Origin: Cylindrotheca closterium
Lineage: Eukaryota; Bacillariophyta; Bacillariophyceae; Bacillariales; Bacillariaceae
Reading direction: 5' to 3'
Assembly: GCA_933822405.4 (NCBI GenBank)
Contig: CAKOGP040001969.1
Coordinates: 62,001 to 126,000, forward strand
DNA: 64,000 nt
This document shows positions 9,678 to 19,398 of the stretch, in pieces; the stretch's first letter is position 1; the number at the start of each line of letters is the position of its first letter. The position numbers and the translations under genes are program-made. The notes below the pieces were generated by a model. That model was not told the DNA's origin. It made no database searches and was given only the letters and a program-made list of their open reading frames with translations.

Positions 9678-11017
9678 TCTGCAGAACAAAACTCGTCGTG
9701 AAAGATGCGATGCTGCTGTTATTGTTGCAATCAGAATTCGTAATATTATCGTTTCTCATATTCAATGTCACATTTGCTGACTAGTTCGACCGCACGGAAA
9801 ATTCTCGATTGACCTTGTGGTCCCAGCCAAAAAAATTGATTGCGGATAGGACAGCGTTGTTAGGTTGATTTTGGTCACACAAGAGATTTTTTTGCAATTT
9901 TCACTACCCTCAATGCCTGGAGAAAAAGTTATATATCTTGCGAAAAGGTGATATTTCTCATGATCTCGGTGGGGAAATTCGACCCCTCCAAGTGCGAGGA
10001 AACGGACAAAAAAAGTCAAAAGGGAATCTGGACACGTTCGGAGATCTCTGATTGCGCATAGGATGGCGGTAGCAAAAGGAGGATGAAAATGGACACATCC
10101 TACATGCTTCCAACCAAAGAAAGAGGTGCAATATAGATATCGGTAGGACCTAGCAACACCGAAAATCAAACAAAGAATACCAGTGCATCCTTGGTAGACA
10201 AGACAGGTAACTCAATTCCAGTTACCGTACAATGTTTTATATAATATGTCTTCTGTTTTGCCATCATGATTGTGAGGGGTCCCACATCAACCAAGTTCTT
10301 TCTTCAAATGTACTCGTAGAAGAAAAATATTGAAGCTGAGACGAAACCAAAGAACTTGAACACATTCGCATATCTTTGGTTGTGCTTCAGATGGCGGAAG
10401 CTGTGTGCACCATTCCATTCCAGCATCTTTCGATGATGGAGGCCAGGCAGGATAGAAATGTAATAACGCCGGAAAACAAAATTTCTTTTTCTACCGCATA
10501 TACCGGTTGGAGGCATGCAATTGTTTTTCAACAAGTCCTCACATCATCGATTGTTCAAGGGCACGTTGTGACGTTGGAATGGAACGCAAAGAAAATGAAT
10601 GTTTGAGGTAGAATGTGCGATTTCATATTATATTTTATTTTTCAATTCATCGTCCCCATCTTTGATTCTGCTTCGGATGGCGGAAACTATTTTTGACATA
10701 TATTATGTGGACCTACCGGTACGTCCTACGCGTTTTCTCGCAAGTTGACAGTACAGTAGTAGTAAAACAGATGGAATACAAAAAATTGAAGTAGAACACA
10801 GATACGCAGATCCGCAGTCTCTCACGCAGTATGTTGCCGATGAAATGTAATGCACTATGTGCAATAGATAGTGCCAGCAGTAAAGGCAGATACGGCAATA
10901 TTATCATCGTGGCTCTTTGAAAGAATGATTTTTGGCATAAACAGTGTCATTCTATAGTATCACTCAGCCATTGTTTACAATACCTATATTCTACATACCG
11001 GTACATATCACGGGATA
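9678..11017. other. Spacer with a short duplicated segment
   Basis: No secure gene. A minus-strand open frame at 9768-10169 looks non-coding. A possible small minus-strand membrane protein is listed separately at 10304-10426. A TACCGGTAC palindrome occurs at about 10715 and again at about 10998. The remainder is AT-rich and unremarkable. Confidence 0.3.
10304..10426 (-). CDS. Possible 40-aa single-pass membrane protein
   Basis: A minus-strand ATG near 10426 opens a short frame with a polar basic head (HSFRHLKHNQRYANV) and a hydrophobic tail (FKFFGFVSASIFFFY) ending at 10304. Size and layout resemble small mitochondrial inner-membrane subunits, but no family was recognised. Part of the head (TTCCGCCATC...GAAGCA...CAAAGAT) is repeated imperfectly near 10645-10680 on the same strand, where the frame soon stops. 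It may be chance. Confidence 0.25.
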   Translation of the reverse strand: MLEWNGAHSFRHLKHNQRYANVFKFFGFVSASIFFFYEYI

Positions 11018-12010
11018 CTAGTTCATCCGATCCTTGGCAAACGTATCCATCATGTCCATCATTTCAGAAACAAATCTAGAATCGTGTGTGAAGAAATGAT
11101 CACCACCCTCAAAGACTTTCAACGAGGAGCCTTCTTGAACCTTGCAGAGACTTAGCCATAGCTTTTCCGAATCACGGTAATCTTCACTTCCGTTCATAAA
11201 GAGAATGGGAAAATCCAAGTTGGGAATGTGGTCTGCTGGCTTGACGCTGTGCAAAACCTCCACTTGGTCCACGGCAGAGTCAAAGAACATTCCAGCTCCG
11301 AAGGTAGACTCGATCAATTTCCAATCCGCGGGGGACTTGGCGGTAACGTCCTTAAAGGTGCCCATCAAGCTGGCGTTGCTCATATTCTTGGAAATCATCT
11401 TAAGGAACCATAGTCCAGCGCTGGCCTTGAACGAACAGTCAGGTCCCACATTTTGACCACAGTCCATCAGAATGGCACCGCAGAATCGATCCTTTAACTT
11501 GTCCATAGTGTAGAAACCAGTGTAAGCACCGAAACTAGCACCAACGTAAATCGTGTTCGCCTTGGTCAGCTTTAAGGATTCTTGATTCTCGTCCAGAACG
11601 GATTTGACAGTCTCTGCACAGCTCTCGAGGGTCAACTTGGCCTCTGTCAATGTGCCGTGTCCTGGAAGATCCACTAGAATGGACCGGTGTCCCTTTTCAG
11701 CTAATATCTTGGCGTGTGCTTGGAACATTTGACGTGATGCCCCTCCACCATGAACCATGACAAATGTTGCTGTTTTGGAGGAGGATGTACTAGTACTTGG
11801 TTCCACAATGTCATAGGTTCTGGAGAAATCAAGCGTCGAGACTTCTTCAAAGCACTCCTTGGTATACGAGTAGACAGTGTTGTTCTTCTTCAGATCGTTT
11901 GATTCGTCAGGATTCGAAGCATCAAACGGAATCAAAGCATATCGTCCAGCTTCTTCCGATGTCAAAACTTCGCCTGACTTGTGGCAGATTTTTGGTTTCA
12001 TGCAACCCAT
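11018..12010 (-). CDS. Alpha/beta hydrolase, possibly lipid-anchored
   Basis: Single exon, 330 aa. Alpha/beta-hydrolase fold: oxyanion-hole HGGGAS (residues 87-92), cap-side LVDLPGHG, nucleophile elbow GASFG with Ser159, acid residue probably Asp277 in NGSEDYRD, and catalytic His305 in GGDHFF. Spacing and order are complete, so the enzyme should be active. The N-terminus MGCMKPK has Gly2 and Cys3, the arrangement used for dual myristoylation and palmitoylation, suggesting peripheral membrane attachment (inference). Substrate cannot be told; closest general types are small esterases, thioesterases or monoglyceride-lipase-like enzymes. It is divergent from the next gene with a 634-nt shared upstream region. 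Confidence 0.8.
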   Translation of the reverse strand: MGCMKPKICHKSGEVLTSEEAGRYALIPFDASNPDESNDLKKNNTVYSYTKECFEEVSTLDFSRTYDIVEPSTSTSSSKTATFVMVHGGGASRQMFQAHAKILAEKGHRSILVDLPGHGTLTEAKLTLESCAETVKSVLDENQESLKLTKANTIYVGASFGAYTGFYTMDKLKDRFCGAILMDCGQNVGPDCSFKASAGLWFLKMISKNMSNASLMGTFKDVTAKSPADWKLIESTFGAGMFFDSAVDQVEVLHSVKPADHIPNLDFPILFMNGSEDYRDSEKLWLSLCKVQEGSSLKVFEGGDHFFTHDSRFVSEMMDMMDTFAKDRMN

Positions 12011-12644
12011 TGGAACACTTTGTATGCGATACTTTCGTCAATACAATTAATAAAATGATCATTTCTTGTGCTTCTGCTACTCGGTCTTTCTTTTATTGTT
12101 TGACGAGCATCTCCAATGCATCAAACCATCATAGGTAATACGGTGATAACGGAATAAAGGTTCAGGTGGATTTTAACAAATTTCGACCAATAATCATAAT
12201 ATCATATATAAAATCTTCCACCTGAGTACGACTGCGACGACTCACTCTCCGACAAATTCACCAAAATTGGCTCACAAATTTGTGATAGACACACGAATCA
12301 ATCACCTTCCCCCGTCGTAAGGATGATATACTCTCGCCCAAATTCCCTGCCACATGTCAGCACAAAAGCCTTACAACTGTAATCGTGTGAAATAGGTTGC
12401 TACCTTATGCTGCAATCGCCGAGTTTCCTCGATATTTTGTCGAAGTCTGAATCTTGTTGTTGCCTGCTGGTGGTTTATATATTCACGACCCTTATCGACT
12501 GCTGACAAGCATCCTCCAAGCATACTCATCTCCCCTATCACCTCTCGGATCAACGCAGATTTCAGCAACACAAACTACCTTCACTGCCGTGATCTGCTGA
12601 AAGTGACCTAAAAGAGACAAAAACAAAAACAAAAACACAACAAG
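12011..12644. other. Bidirectional upstream region
   Basis: Lies between the divergent hydrolase and coiled-coil genes. No gene seen. An AT-rich TATCATATATAAAATC near 12199-12214 is TATA-like. An A/C-only leader (repeated AAAAAC) occupies about 12618-12638 immediately before the ATG at 12645, giving an unstructured 5' leader. Confidence 0.3.
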
Positions 12645-13757
12645 ATGCCGCCATCTACCATTCGCAACTTGCAATACGCACCTACTTCCTACTTGGATCA
12701 GAAGCATCAGTTTGTAGGCTTCGATAGCTTGAAACACTACAATACCCACAATGATGACATGTCCGCCTCGTGCAACACGGAGGAAAAGGAACAATTGGAT
12801 GCCTTGGAAGACAAGTTGCTGGAAAAATCTCGTCAAGAAGACCGACTGTCTCAAGTTTACCACAGTTTGGGAACTTTGAAACGAAAACAGGCCTACCGTT
12901 CGATGCTAAAGGGAGAAACTATTGCCTCACAAGAATCCCTGTTGCCTCCCAATGTCATGTTTCATGGATTGGACCCCAAGTACTACGATGAAAACGATCC
13001 CAGTTGCCCACTCTCCAAGGACAACTTTCGGCACCATGAAAACGGAGAATACAAATTCAACGAAGAAGATGAAGATGCAGTAGACTTTGGGGAACAATAC
13101 AAAATTCGCATGTTGCGATCTCAACGCTTGAAGCAACTGACCCTCAAGACCCAAGAAGAAATTTTGTTTCTTGAATCACGAGAAGAGAAGCGACAGCAGG
13201 CTCTTGAGCAGGCCAAGTGGGACGCCCTTCACGAAGAACAGGAGAGACTGACCATTGCCCAACAACGGGAGCAATTGGATCGTGAACGAGCTGCCTTTGA
13301 AATTATGCGTCAAGCCACCCTCAAAAAGGCAATAGACCAACGAAGAAAGGATCGTAACAATGCCAAGAAGGAAGTCGAAGAAAAGAGTCGGTCCTCCATT
13401 GATGGTTGCAGGGGATTCAATATTTTCAATGAGGCTGATGACATGTCGGCAATGGATGGGTCCGTCTTTCCTTCTCCCATTCAAGACTTGTTCGATTCCA
13501 TGGCCGAGGCCTGCGACAGATTGATCTTTTGTGGTGGAGTGATGGATCCTACTAATGTGAACGGAAAGGAAGTCAAAACGCCAAAGAAGAATGCAAAACG
13601 ATCGGCGACCATGGTGCCCCCCGAAGTCATGTTATCGGAATCAGACACTTTTGCGGATACCCTAACGGCTCCTGATATGGATGAGGACAACACGACGATA
13701 GAGGAAATCCATCGGGTGGATTGTGACAAAGAGACAAAGTCAAAGGCATTGGCTTGA
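12645..13757 (+). CDS. Coiled-coil protein, unknown function
   Basis: Single exon, 370 aa, ATG in good context (AAG ATG C). No named domain. Residues 45-80 (EEKEQLDALEDKLLEKS...) and about 165-250 (EEILFLESREEKRQQALEQ, REQLDRERAAF) are heptad-rich, charged helices expected to form coiled coils. A middle segment (PPNVMFHGLDPKYYDENDPS) looks like a folded or docking module. The C-terminus is acidic with SFDSMAEACDRL-type helix and Ser/Thr sites. No membrane segment or targeting signal. Probably cytoplasmic structural or scaffold protein by inference. Confidence 0.7.
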   Translation: MPPSTIRNLQYAPTSYLDQKHQFVGFDSLKHYNTHNDDMSASCNTEEKEQLDALEDKLLEKSRQEDRLSQVYHSLGTLKRKQAYRSMLKGETIASQESLLPPNVMFHGLDPKYYDENDPSCPLSKDNFRHHENGEYKFNEEDEDAVDFGEQYKIRMLRSQRLKQLTLKTQEEILFLESREEKRQQALEQAKWDALHEEQERLTIAQQREQLDRERAAFEIMRQATLKKAIDQRRKDRNNAKKEVEEKSRSSIDGCRGFNIFNEADDMSAMDGSVFPSPIQDLFDSMAEACDRLIFCGGVMDPTNVNGKEVKTPKKNAKRSATMVPPEVMLSESDTFADTLTAPDMDEDNTTIEEIHRVDCDKETKSKALA

Positions 13758-14255
13758 TTATTTTGCCAAAATAGTATATACTACACAGCTGAGGGAATAA
13801 GTACACATTTAGGAACATCAATTGCAAGACTAATATATTGCTCTATCTTTATCGTCGATCCATTATCGTGTATTATATAAACCGGTACACCCCTAACACC
13901 AGCATAATACCGGGATTAAGTATTTTGAGTTAGTCGTTCGAGTCGGAAATGGAAGGACGTGGATATTTTTTCGTATACATGCGTTATAAAATATTATAAA
14001 AATATATTGCCGAGTGTGTGTTGCAGTTATCATTGCACTGCGGTGAGTATATCCTACCTTCTTTGCTTTTGCACTTTGCATCCTTTGGTTGCCATCTACA
14101 GTATTTAACATTGTCTCTTCGTCGACTAGGCTCTAATATAAAGAAGATCGATTCAGGAAGTTCAGGAGGAGCAAACTGACAATAAATCAAATCAACCTAT
14201 ACAGTTGAAACCGAAATAAGCCACATATGCAATTGGAACAAGATTCAAGAATAAC
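13758..14255. other. Spacer between coiled-coil gene and TMEM43-like gene
   Basis: AT-rich, no gene recognised. Short minus-strand frames at 13893-14190 lack coding character. ACCGGTAC occurs near 13880. Confidence 0.3.
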
Positions 14256-15665
14256 ATGTCGGACACTGTGACAAGAATCACACATCAATCCTATGGAAAT
14301 CGAGTATCTGCTGCTTGTGGTGCCATCATTTTCTGTCCGGTATTTGTGTACTTGGGATCCTGGTTGCTGATATGGAACGAAGGATTCTCCATCAAACAAC
14401 ACAGAGCTCTGACGGAAGGAAGCAAATTGGTGGTGGATGTGACGAATGTAGACGTCATCAATCCGTCGTTGGATCATTTGCCAATACATTTTACTGGATT
14501 AGCAACCACAGATTCCTCTCCCCTTGTGGATCCCTTATTTGGAGTTTCGCCGTCCTCCGAAGGAGCCCTGAAGTTACAACGGCATGTGGAGATGTATCAA
14601 TGGACCGAGTCCAGTCATTCCGAAACCATCAAGAATCCCGATGGATCCACAGATACCGTTACTACCTATACATACTCCACGGAATGGGAAGATCAAGTCA
14701 TTTCCTCCGATAGCTTTGAAACATCCTCAGGGCATGAAAATCCTTCCGGCATGCGGTTCGACTCGGCAACCTTTACTGCGGACACGATTCATGTCGGAGC
14801 TTATCCACTGACCCAAGAGGTTTTGAGTCAAATGGATTGGTTCCAACCAATTTCGCGCGAGTACTTGACTACGGATGAGATACCAAATCAAGAATTGCAA
14901 TCCGAAACCATTCTCCATCACAATTACTTTTACTACTGCTACTCAAGCCCCAGGTGGCCCCACGTGGGGGACACTCGAGTATCATTTTCTCAAGTGCCCT
15001 CTCAAGTCATTAGCGTAGTGGCACAGCAAAGCAATGGTGTGCCGACAAGCTACAGAGCTTCCAATGGGAATAGTTTCTTGCTAGTCGAACAAGGAGAAAC
15101 TAATACTGAAGTCATGTTCGAACATGCCCATAGGGCTGTTTCCCTTCAAACTTGGCTGCTGCGTCTATTGGGTTTTGTCATTATTTGGATTGGGTTCAAG
15201 TCACTACTGGAGCCGTTGGCCGTATCGACCAGTTTTATACCTTGCGTTGGCTACTTGACGGAACGAGTCACCAACAGTGTCAGTTTTCTGCTGGGATTCT
15301 GCGTCTCGATTCTCATTATTGCCGTGGCGTGGTTGGCCTATCGGCCAGTCTTGTCGGCATCGCTCATACTCTTGGCACTCTGTTGTGGATTCTGTGGAAT
15401 GCCTCATAACGACGAGGAGCCACCAACGAACCAAACTGAAAAAATGGGTGGATGGTACGATGAGATTCCAACTGCTCAGGCTGTTCCTGTCCAAGATGAC
15501 TATGGTAGATATGATTATGATGCGTCGGGATATCAACAACGAGAGACATCCTACTCGAATATCACGCCTATACCCGTCTCTCATGCTATGTCGTATGGGG
15601 CAACCGCTCCGCCAAGGAACTTGGCATTTGGTGCAACGGCCCCGCCAAGTAGTATGGAAAAGTAA
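14256..15665 (+). CDS. TMEM43/LUMA-family membrane protein
   Basis: Single exon, 469 aa. The layout is that of the TMEM43 (DUF1625) family. There is one N-terminal transmembrane helix at residues 17-41 ending LIWNEGFS, a long lumenal domain, and a cluster of helices near residues 300-390 (LLRLLGFVIIWIGFKSLLEP; FLLGFCVSILIIAVAWLAY; LSASLILLALCCGF). Family hallmarks are present: NEG after TM1, the VEMYQWTE motif with following Thr/Glu-rich strand, GAYPLT and PRWPHVGDTRVSF. The C-terminal tail carries a duplicated FGATAPP-type motif (SYGATAPP, AFGATAPP). Family members sit in the ER/inner nuclear membrane and interact with lamin-associated proteins in animals; in algae the role is unknown. The stop codon lies 45 nt from the end of the opposing pseudogene. 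Confidence 0.85.
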   Translation: MSDTVTRITHQSYGNRVSAACGAIIFCPVFVYLGSWLLIWNEGFSIKQHRALTEGSKLVVDVTNVDVINPSLDHLPIHFTGLATTDSSPLVDPLFGVSPSSEGALKLQRHVEMYQWTESSHSETIKNPDGSTDTVTTYTYSTEWEDQVISSDSFETSSGHENPSGMRFDSATFTADTIHVGAYPLTQEVLSQMDWFQPISREYLTTDEIPNQELQSETILHHNYFYYCYSSPRWPHVGDTRVSFSQVPSQVISVVAQQSNGVPTSYRASNGNSFLLVEQGETNTEVMFEHAHRAVSLQTWLLRLLGFVIIWIGFKSLLEPLAVSTSFIPCVGYLTERVTNSVSFLLGFCVSILIIAVAWLAYRPVLSASLILLALCCGFCGMPHNDEEPPTNQTEKMGGWYDEIPTAQAVPVQDDYGRYDYDASGYQQRETSYSNITPIPVSHAMSYGATAPPRNLAFGATAPPSSMEK

Positions 15666-15709
15666 AGTATATATTTTAAAATTATTAAAAAAAGGTCTTT
15701 AATGTTGTA

Positions 15710-17021
15710 TCAAGAATGGACATATTGTCGTAGATAATTTGCATCTACTAGGCGCAAACTTGCAAGAACCCTGTCGTTCAAGTCTGCCACTGGCAAGGGA
15801 TCCAAGAAACCCACCACATTTGGAATAATGACCGGAGCCCCACAACGATCGTGTACCTCTTGGCGAGTATTATCCTGTCCTCTGTTTCAAATGCAAAAAT
15901 CTTCCCTTTTGGAATTATCGTCTTGGCTCAGCAATTTGGCACTCCGCACAGTGAAGTCCTTTCCATGCGCTCGAATCGTTTCCATCTTGTGGGTCAACGT
16001 GGCTATATGCTCGCTACGATTGGATAAATCCTTTAGTGCGATGGATTCTCCTTCTTGACGAAAGTCCCGTCTCCATTGGTTCAAACCAAGACTTTCGACG
16101 AGCCAATCGAATACCTTCTGTTGCAGCAAGTCCTGGATCAGACCCGATGCCATTGTCGATGGATTAGCACAAAGAGATAGTATATAGGTGTCCGACCCCA
16201 CTTGTCTGATTGTCACACCAACTCGATTGGAACTACCTCTTTTGTATCGCTTTGAAGAAACTTGGATTCAGATCTTGGGAGATTGCCCAAATGTGAAAAG
16301 GTGCAAGTCCACAAAAATCTCTATTGGTAACGAGATCTGGATTGGACTCGATAGCCTCGCTAATCTTTGCTATGCTACGATCAAATCCACTTAGGTCTGT
16401 GCTGAAATCACAATTTTGGCTGTCCCAGTAATCGAACATGATCAGGGGCCGCTGCTCATCAAAGATACGATCATCATCATAGCAGATCTTGTGGATGGGC
16501 AACGAATAAAATCGACCAGTCAGGACACAACTCGTGTAATCATCCAGTCGCGCTTATGATCTCAGGGTTCAACAAATTCCGACACCAATAAAATAGCCCC
16601 ACAATTCTCAGATGAGTTACAGAGTTTGGAAGACTCCTTTGAACCATAGCGAATGACAATCCACGAAACAGTCATCGTCAATCTCCTTCAGCAGTAGATC
16701 ACCATCCTCCGCAAAATTAACTTCTTTGAGCGAGAGATGATGCAACCATGAAAGGCTCGATCTCCAAGGATCTAGACTATAGCCGGAATTGATACCGACT
16801 TTCAACTTTTACACAACGAAGACGCTTCGCCTTGAATCTCTTTGAGCTTGAAACGAGCAAAGGTTATAGTGACCTCTTCCAAATATAATATTATATACTC
16901 CAAACAATAACCTCGAAAGGTGGAAGCTGGAATGACGGTTATGGAATGAATCATCCACAATCAAACTGACAATGTCTCGTGGAATCTCTGATTGAGGCTG
17001 TCCGGTGTAGCGGAATGACAT
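15710..17021 (-). pseudogene. Broken BspA-type LRR/ankyrin-like protein gene
   Basis: The minus strand encodes a recognisable but frame-broken diatom-type leucine-rich-repeat protein. It starts at ATG 17021 with MSFRYTGQPQSEIPRD, then needs a shift to continue with VIPASTFRGYCLEY. An in-frame TAG interrupts SIPAIV before ILGDRAFHGC (the BspA hallmark IG-x-x-AF-x-x-C). Then come LSLKEVNFAEDGDLLLKEID and FVDCHSL. After another gap the typical C-terminal half follows: LPIHKICYDDD, FCGLAPFHIWAISQDLN (ankyrin-like), TYILSLCANP, FDWLVESLGLNQWRRDF, and after one more stop/shift DRCGAPVIIPNVVGFLDP ending at TGA 15710. At least four lesions separate fragments that line up in the expected order, so the gene is dead or badly assembled. 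Confidence 0.75.
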
Positions 17022-17252
17022 GTCGTTGCATGAGGCAGCAGCATTCTTTCCCTCTCTGCGGGCTTTGACATATTTACATTATTGTTGTTATGATGCGTCT
17101 CGTACGTGTACGTCATCAATATTTGGGCAAACCGAAGAACTGACTTAGCTTTATTTGACCTTCAAACATCATCGTCTTATTATTCAGGTTATCTTCTTCT
17201 GAAACCTTGTTGTACAGTATAAGGTTCCGTTGGTACCCAACCAAAATAAGAA

Positions 17253-19343
17253 ATGCCTCTTCCGCCATGGGCTACCATTCATCTAGATAAGAATGTAAAT
17301 GTCCGAAAAGACTGGGAACCAACCACAGCTAAGACTGAAGAGCTCTTCCGACAACGATCTGTGAGGTATTGGAGTGAGAGGTTGGATCAAGCGCAGCAAA
17401 TGACCTGGGAGGATATTTCTCGTAATGAACTGGAACGCTTTCAGGATTTTTGTCGGACCGGTGATGATGATGATGATATAGCTAACGACACTACTGATTC
17501 CAAAGCATCAGGGCCAACAACAATGCCGCAGCAGTTTCACAATGATGAGAACAGTAACATCCATGACAACAATGTCATTGTGCCCTATCATGAAAGGTTT
17601 GCATTGGAGCCATCCACTGATTATCCCTTCGACTTGCTACCATGTCTTATCATCAATCCGCCTCCAAGCTGCAAGCTGGACCGACAGGCACTGATGCAAT
17701 CCATATACCTTCAAGTGATGAAACAAAATAATATTGTGGGCAAGAAGAAGTCGCGCCGCTCGGCGACAATACTCCTACCCCGATTGTTGCCAAGATTGAG
17801 TCAGACACTGGCATTAGTCTGGCGACAGATAATACACCAGGAACCAAACAAAAGTCTATCTAGGTTTGCGTCCAAACGACTGAACAGGAATCGGAGAACC
17901 CAATCCCTTCAGAAATGGATTATTTGGTGGGCGAGTCGAACTGAGCACTTTGATCAATTGGTGATACTATTGGAGGTAAGTCCTATAGCCTCTGGCTGGT
18001 GACATTGGGAACTACCGCTATGTCACAATGCTTTCGGTATAGTTTTGATGTCACAGAAGAACTTAACAAATCCCATTCGCGTTTTCCCTCCATATATTAT
18101 GTTTCAGGACCCTGGTGGATTTGCCGAAACAGAAGTTCGACAAGACTTTTATCGATGCATGGCGAATTGGCGCAAAGAAAAGGGTCTTCCGCTATCGCTA
18201 ATAGTAATGGGAACCCAAGAACAAGTTCGGGATCTCTGTCCATTGGATACACGCATCCAAATTTTGTCGCCTAATGTGCAAACGAAATGGATCTGCCAAT
18301 TCTTGAGCAATCTCATGTTGTCGCAATTGCCTCCACCCATGCAGTGGAGCAATATTGTAACGACCTTGTTGGAAGACTTTCAGTATCATGATGGATCGTG
18401 TACCAAATTTGTTCAAGAATTCCGGGCGCATGTGATACACTTTTTTGCCGCTACCAAAGGGAGCTTTGCTTGGGATTTGCGAGTCGATCAGGACCGATGG
18501 CACTTGATGGCTTGGTTCTGTGCCTACGAAGGTGCCAAGGAATACCTTGAGAATACAAATCCGGGGAGTGAAAAGTACAAAGCCTTGGATCAATGTGTCC
18601 GAATGCAAGAAGAGCTTCAGCACTACTGGAAGGGTATGATTCTTGGGTTGCCACTTTTCCTTCAATTTGGAAAGAACGAGAGTGAAACCAAAATTGAAGC
18701 AACAGGGGCGATTCCGTGTCTGGCATTACTCTACAAATGGATACAGGAAAGAACGGACAATGACAGTGACTTAGTGCTTCCATTAAAAGACCTAATGCCG
18801 TTGCAGCAACTCTTGGACCCGAATGGTCAGATCAAAGAGATTACTTTCGCAACGAGTGGCAAACCAGCAAAAGCAATCAAAACTTTGATCCAAGAGCTTA
18901 TCATTCTGATCCATGCATATGATGGAAAATCGGAACAAGCTGAAACGAGTCATGTGGTGGACAAGGAAATTATCAACTCGAACTTGATCAGCATGATACA
19001 AGAACTCTGCAACTTGATTGGAGAGCAGATTGACTCATGGGTGGAGCGATGGATGGAAGAATGCCCCTTATTAGTGATCGAAAACAATATGAATTTAAAG
19101 ATGAATGTTTGCATTCGGCGGGAAACGATCGAAGACTTGCCTCAACCAGCCAAGTCCATGTACGAATTGCTGCAAGATCGCCTATCAATCAAGAGAGAAG
19201 ACTGGTTCTACGATTTCGGAGGCACGGTGGACGATTTCACCATGGGAGTCTGGATGCTGACCGTGTCAGGATTGGTGCAATGCAAACGGATTCGAGGGGG
19301 AGGAATCTTGTATGAAAAGGTCGCAGTCGTTTGGACTTCCTAG
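17253..19343 (+). CDS. ORC3: Origin recognition complex subunit 3
   Basis: Two exons, 17253-17975 and 18057-19343, with an 81-nt intron (GAG|GTAAGT...GTCACAG|AAG, phase 0), about 669 aa, close to animal ORC3. The join reads QLVILLE-KNLTNPIRVFPP, fitting the ORC3 AAA+-like core. Downstream, NIVTTLLEDFQYHDGS matches the helical insertion and following linker of ORC3. The C-terminus MGVWMLTVSGLVQCKRIRGG and ending VWTS match the winged helix and terminal strand of the family. Role: part of the nuclear ORC complex that marks replication origins. The stretch 17735-17960 is odd: the chosen frame is basic and hydrophobic, while another frame there reads like an acidic linker (see findings). A second acceptor at 18042 would be out of frame. 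Confidence 0.75.
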
Positions 19344-19398
19344 TTTTGATGCATACGTACATACATACAAATTTTGGGTTGGATTTGTAAATTGTTTC

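Noticed and set aside
9768..10169. 133-codon minus-strand frame
   Set aside because: No domain, uneven composition, and no upstream promoter or homology pattern; treated as chance.
18043..18056. ORC3 acceptor at the TATAG ending at 18042
   Set aside because: It puts a TGA immediately in frame; the acceptor ending at 18056 keeps the frame and the family motif.
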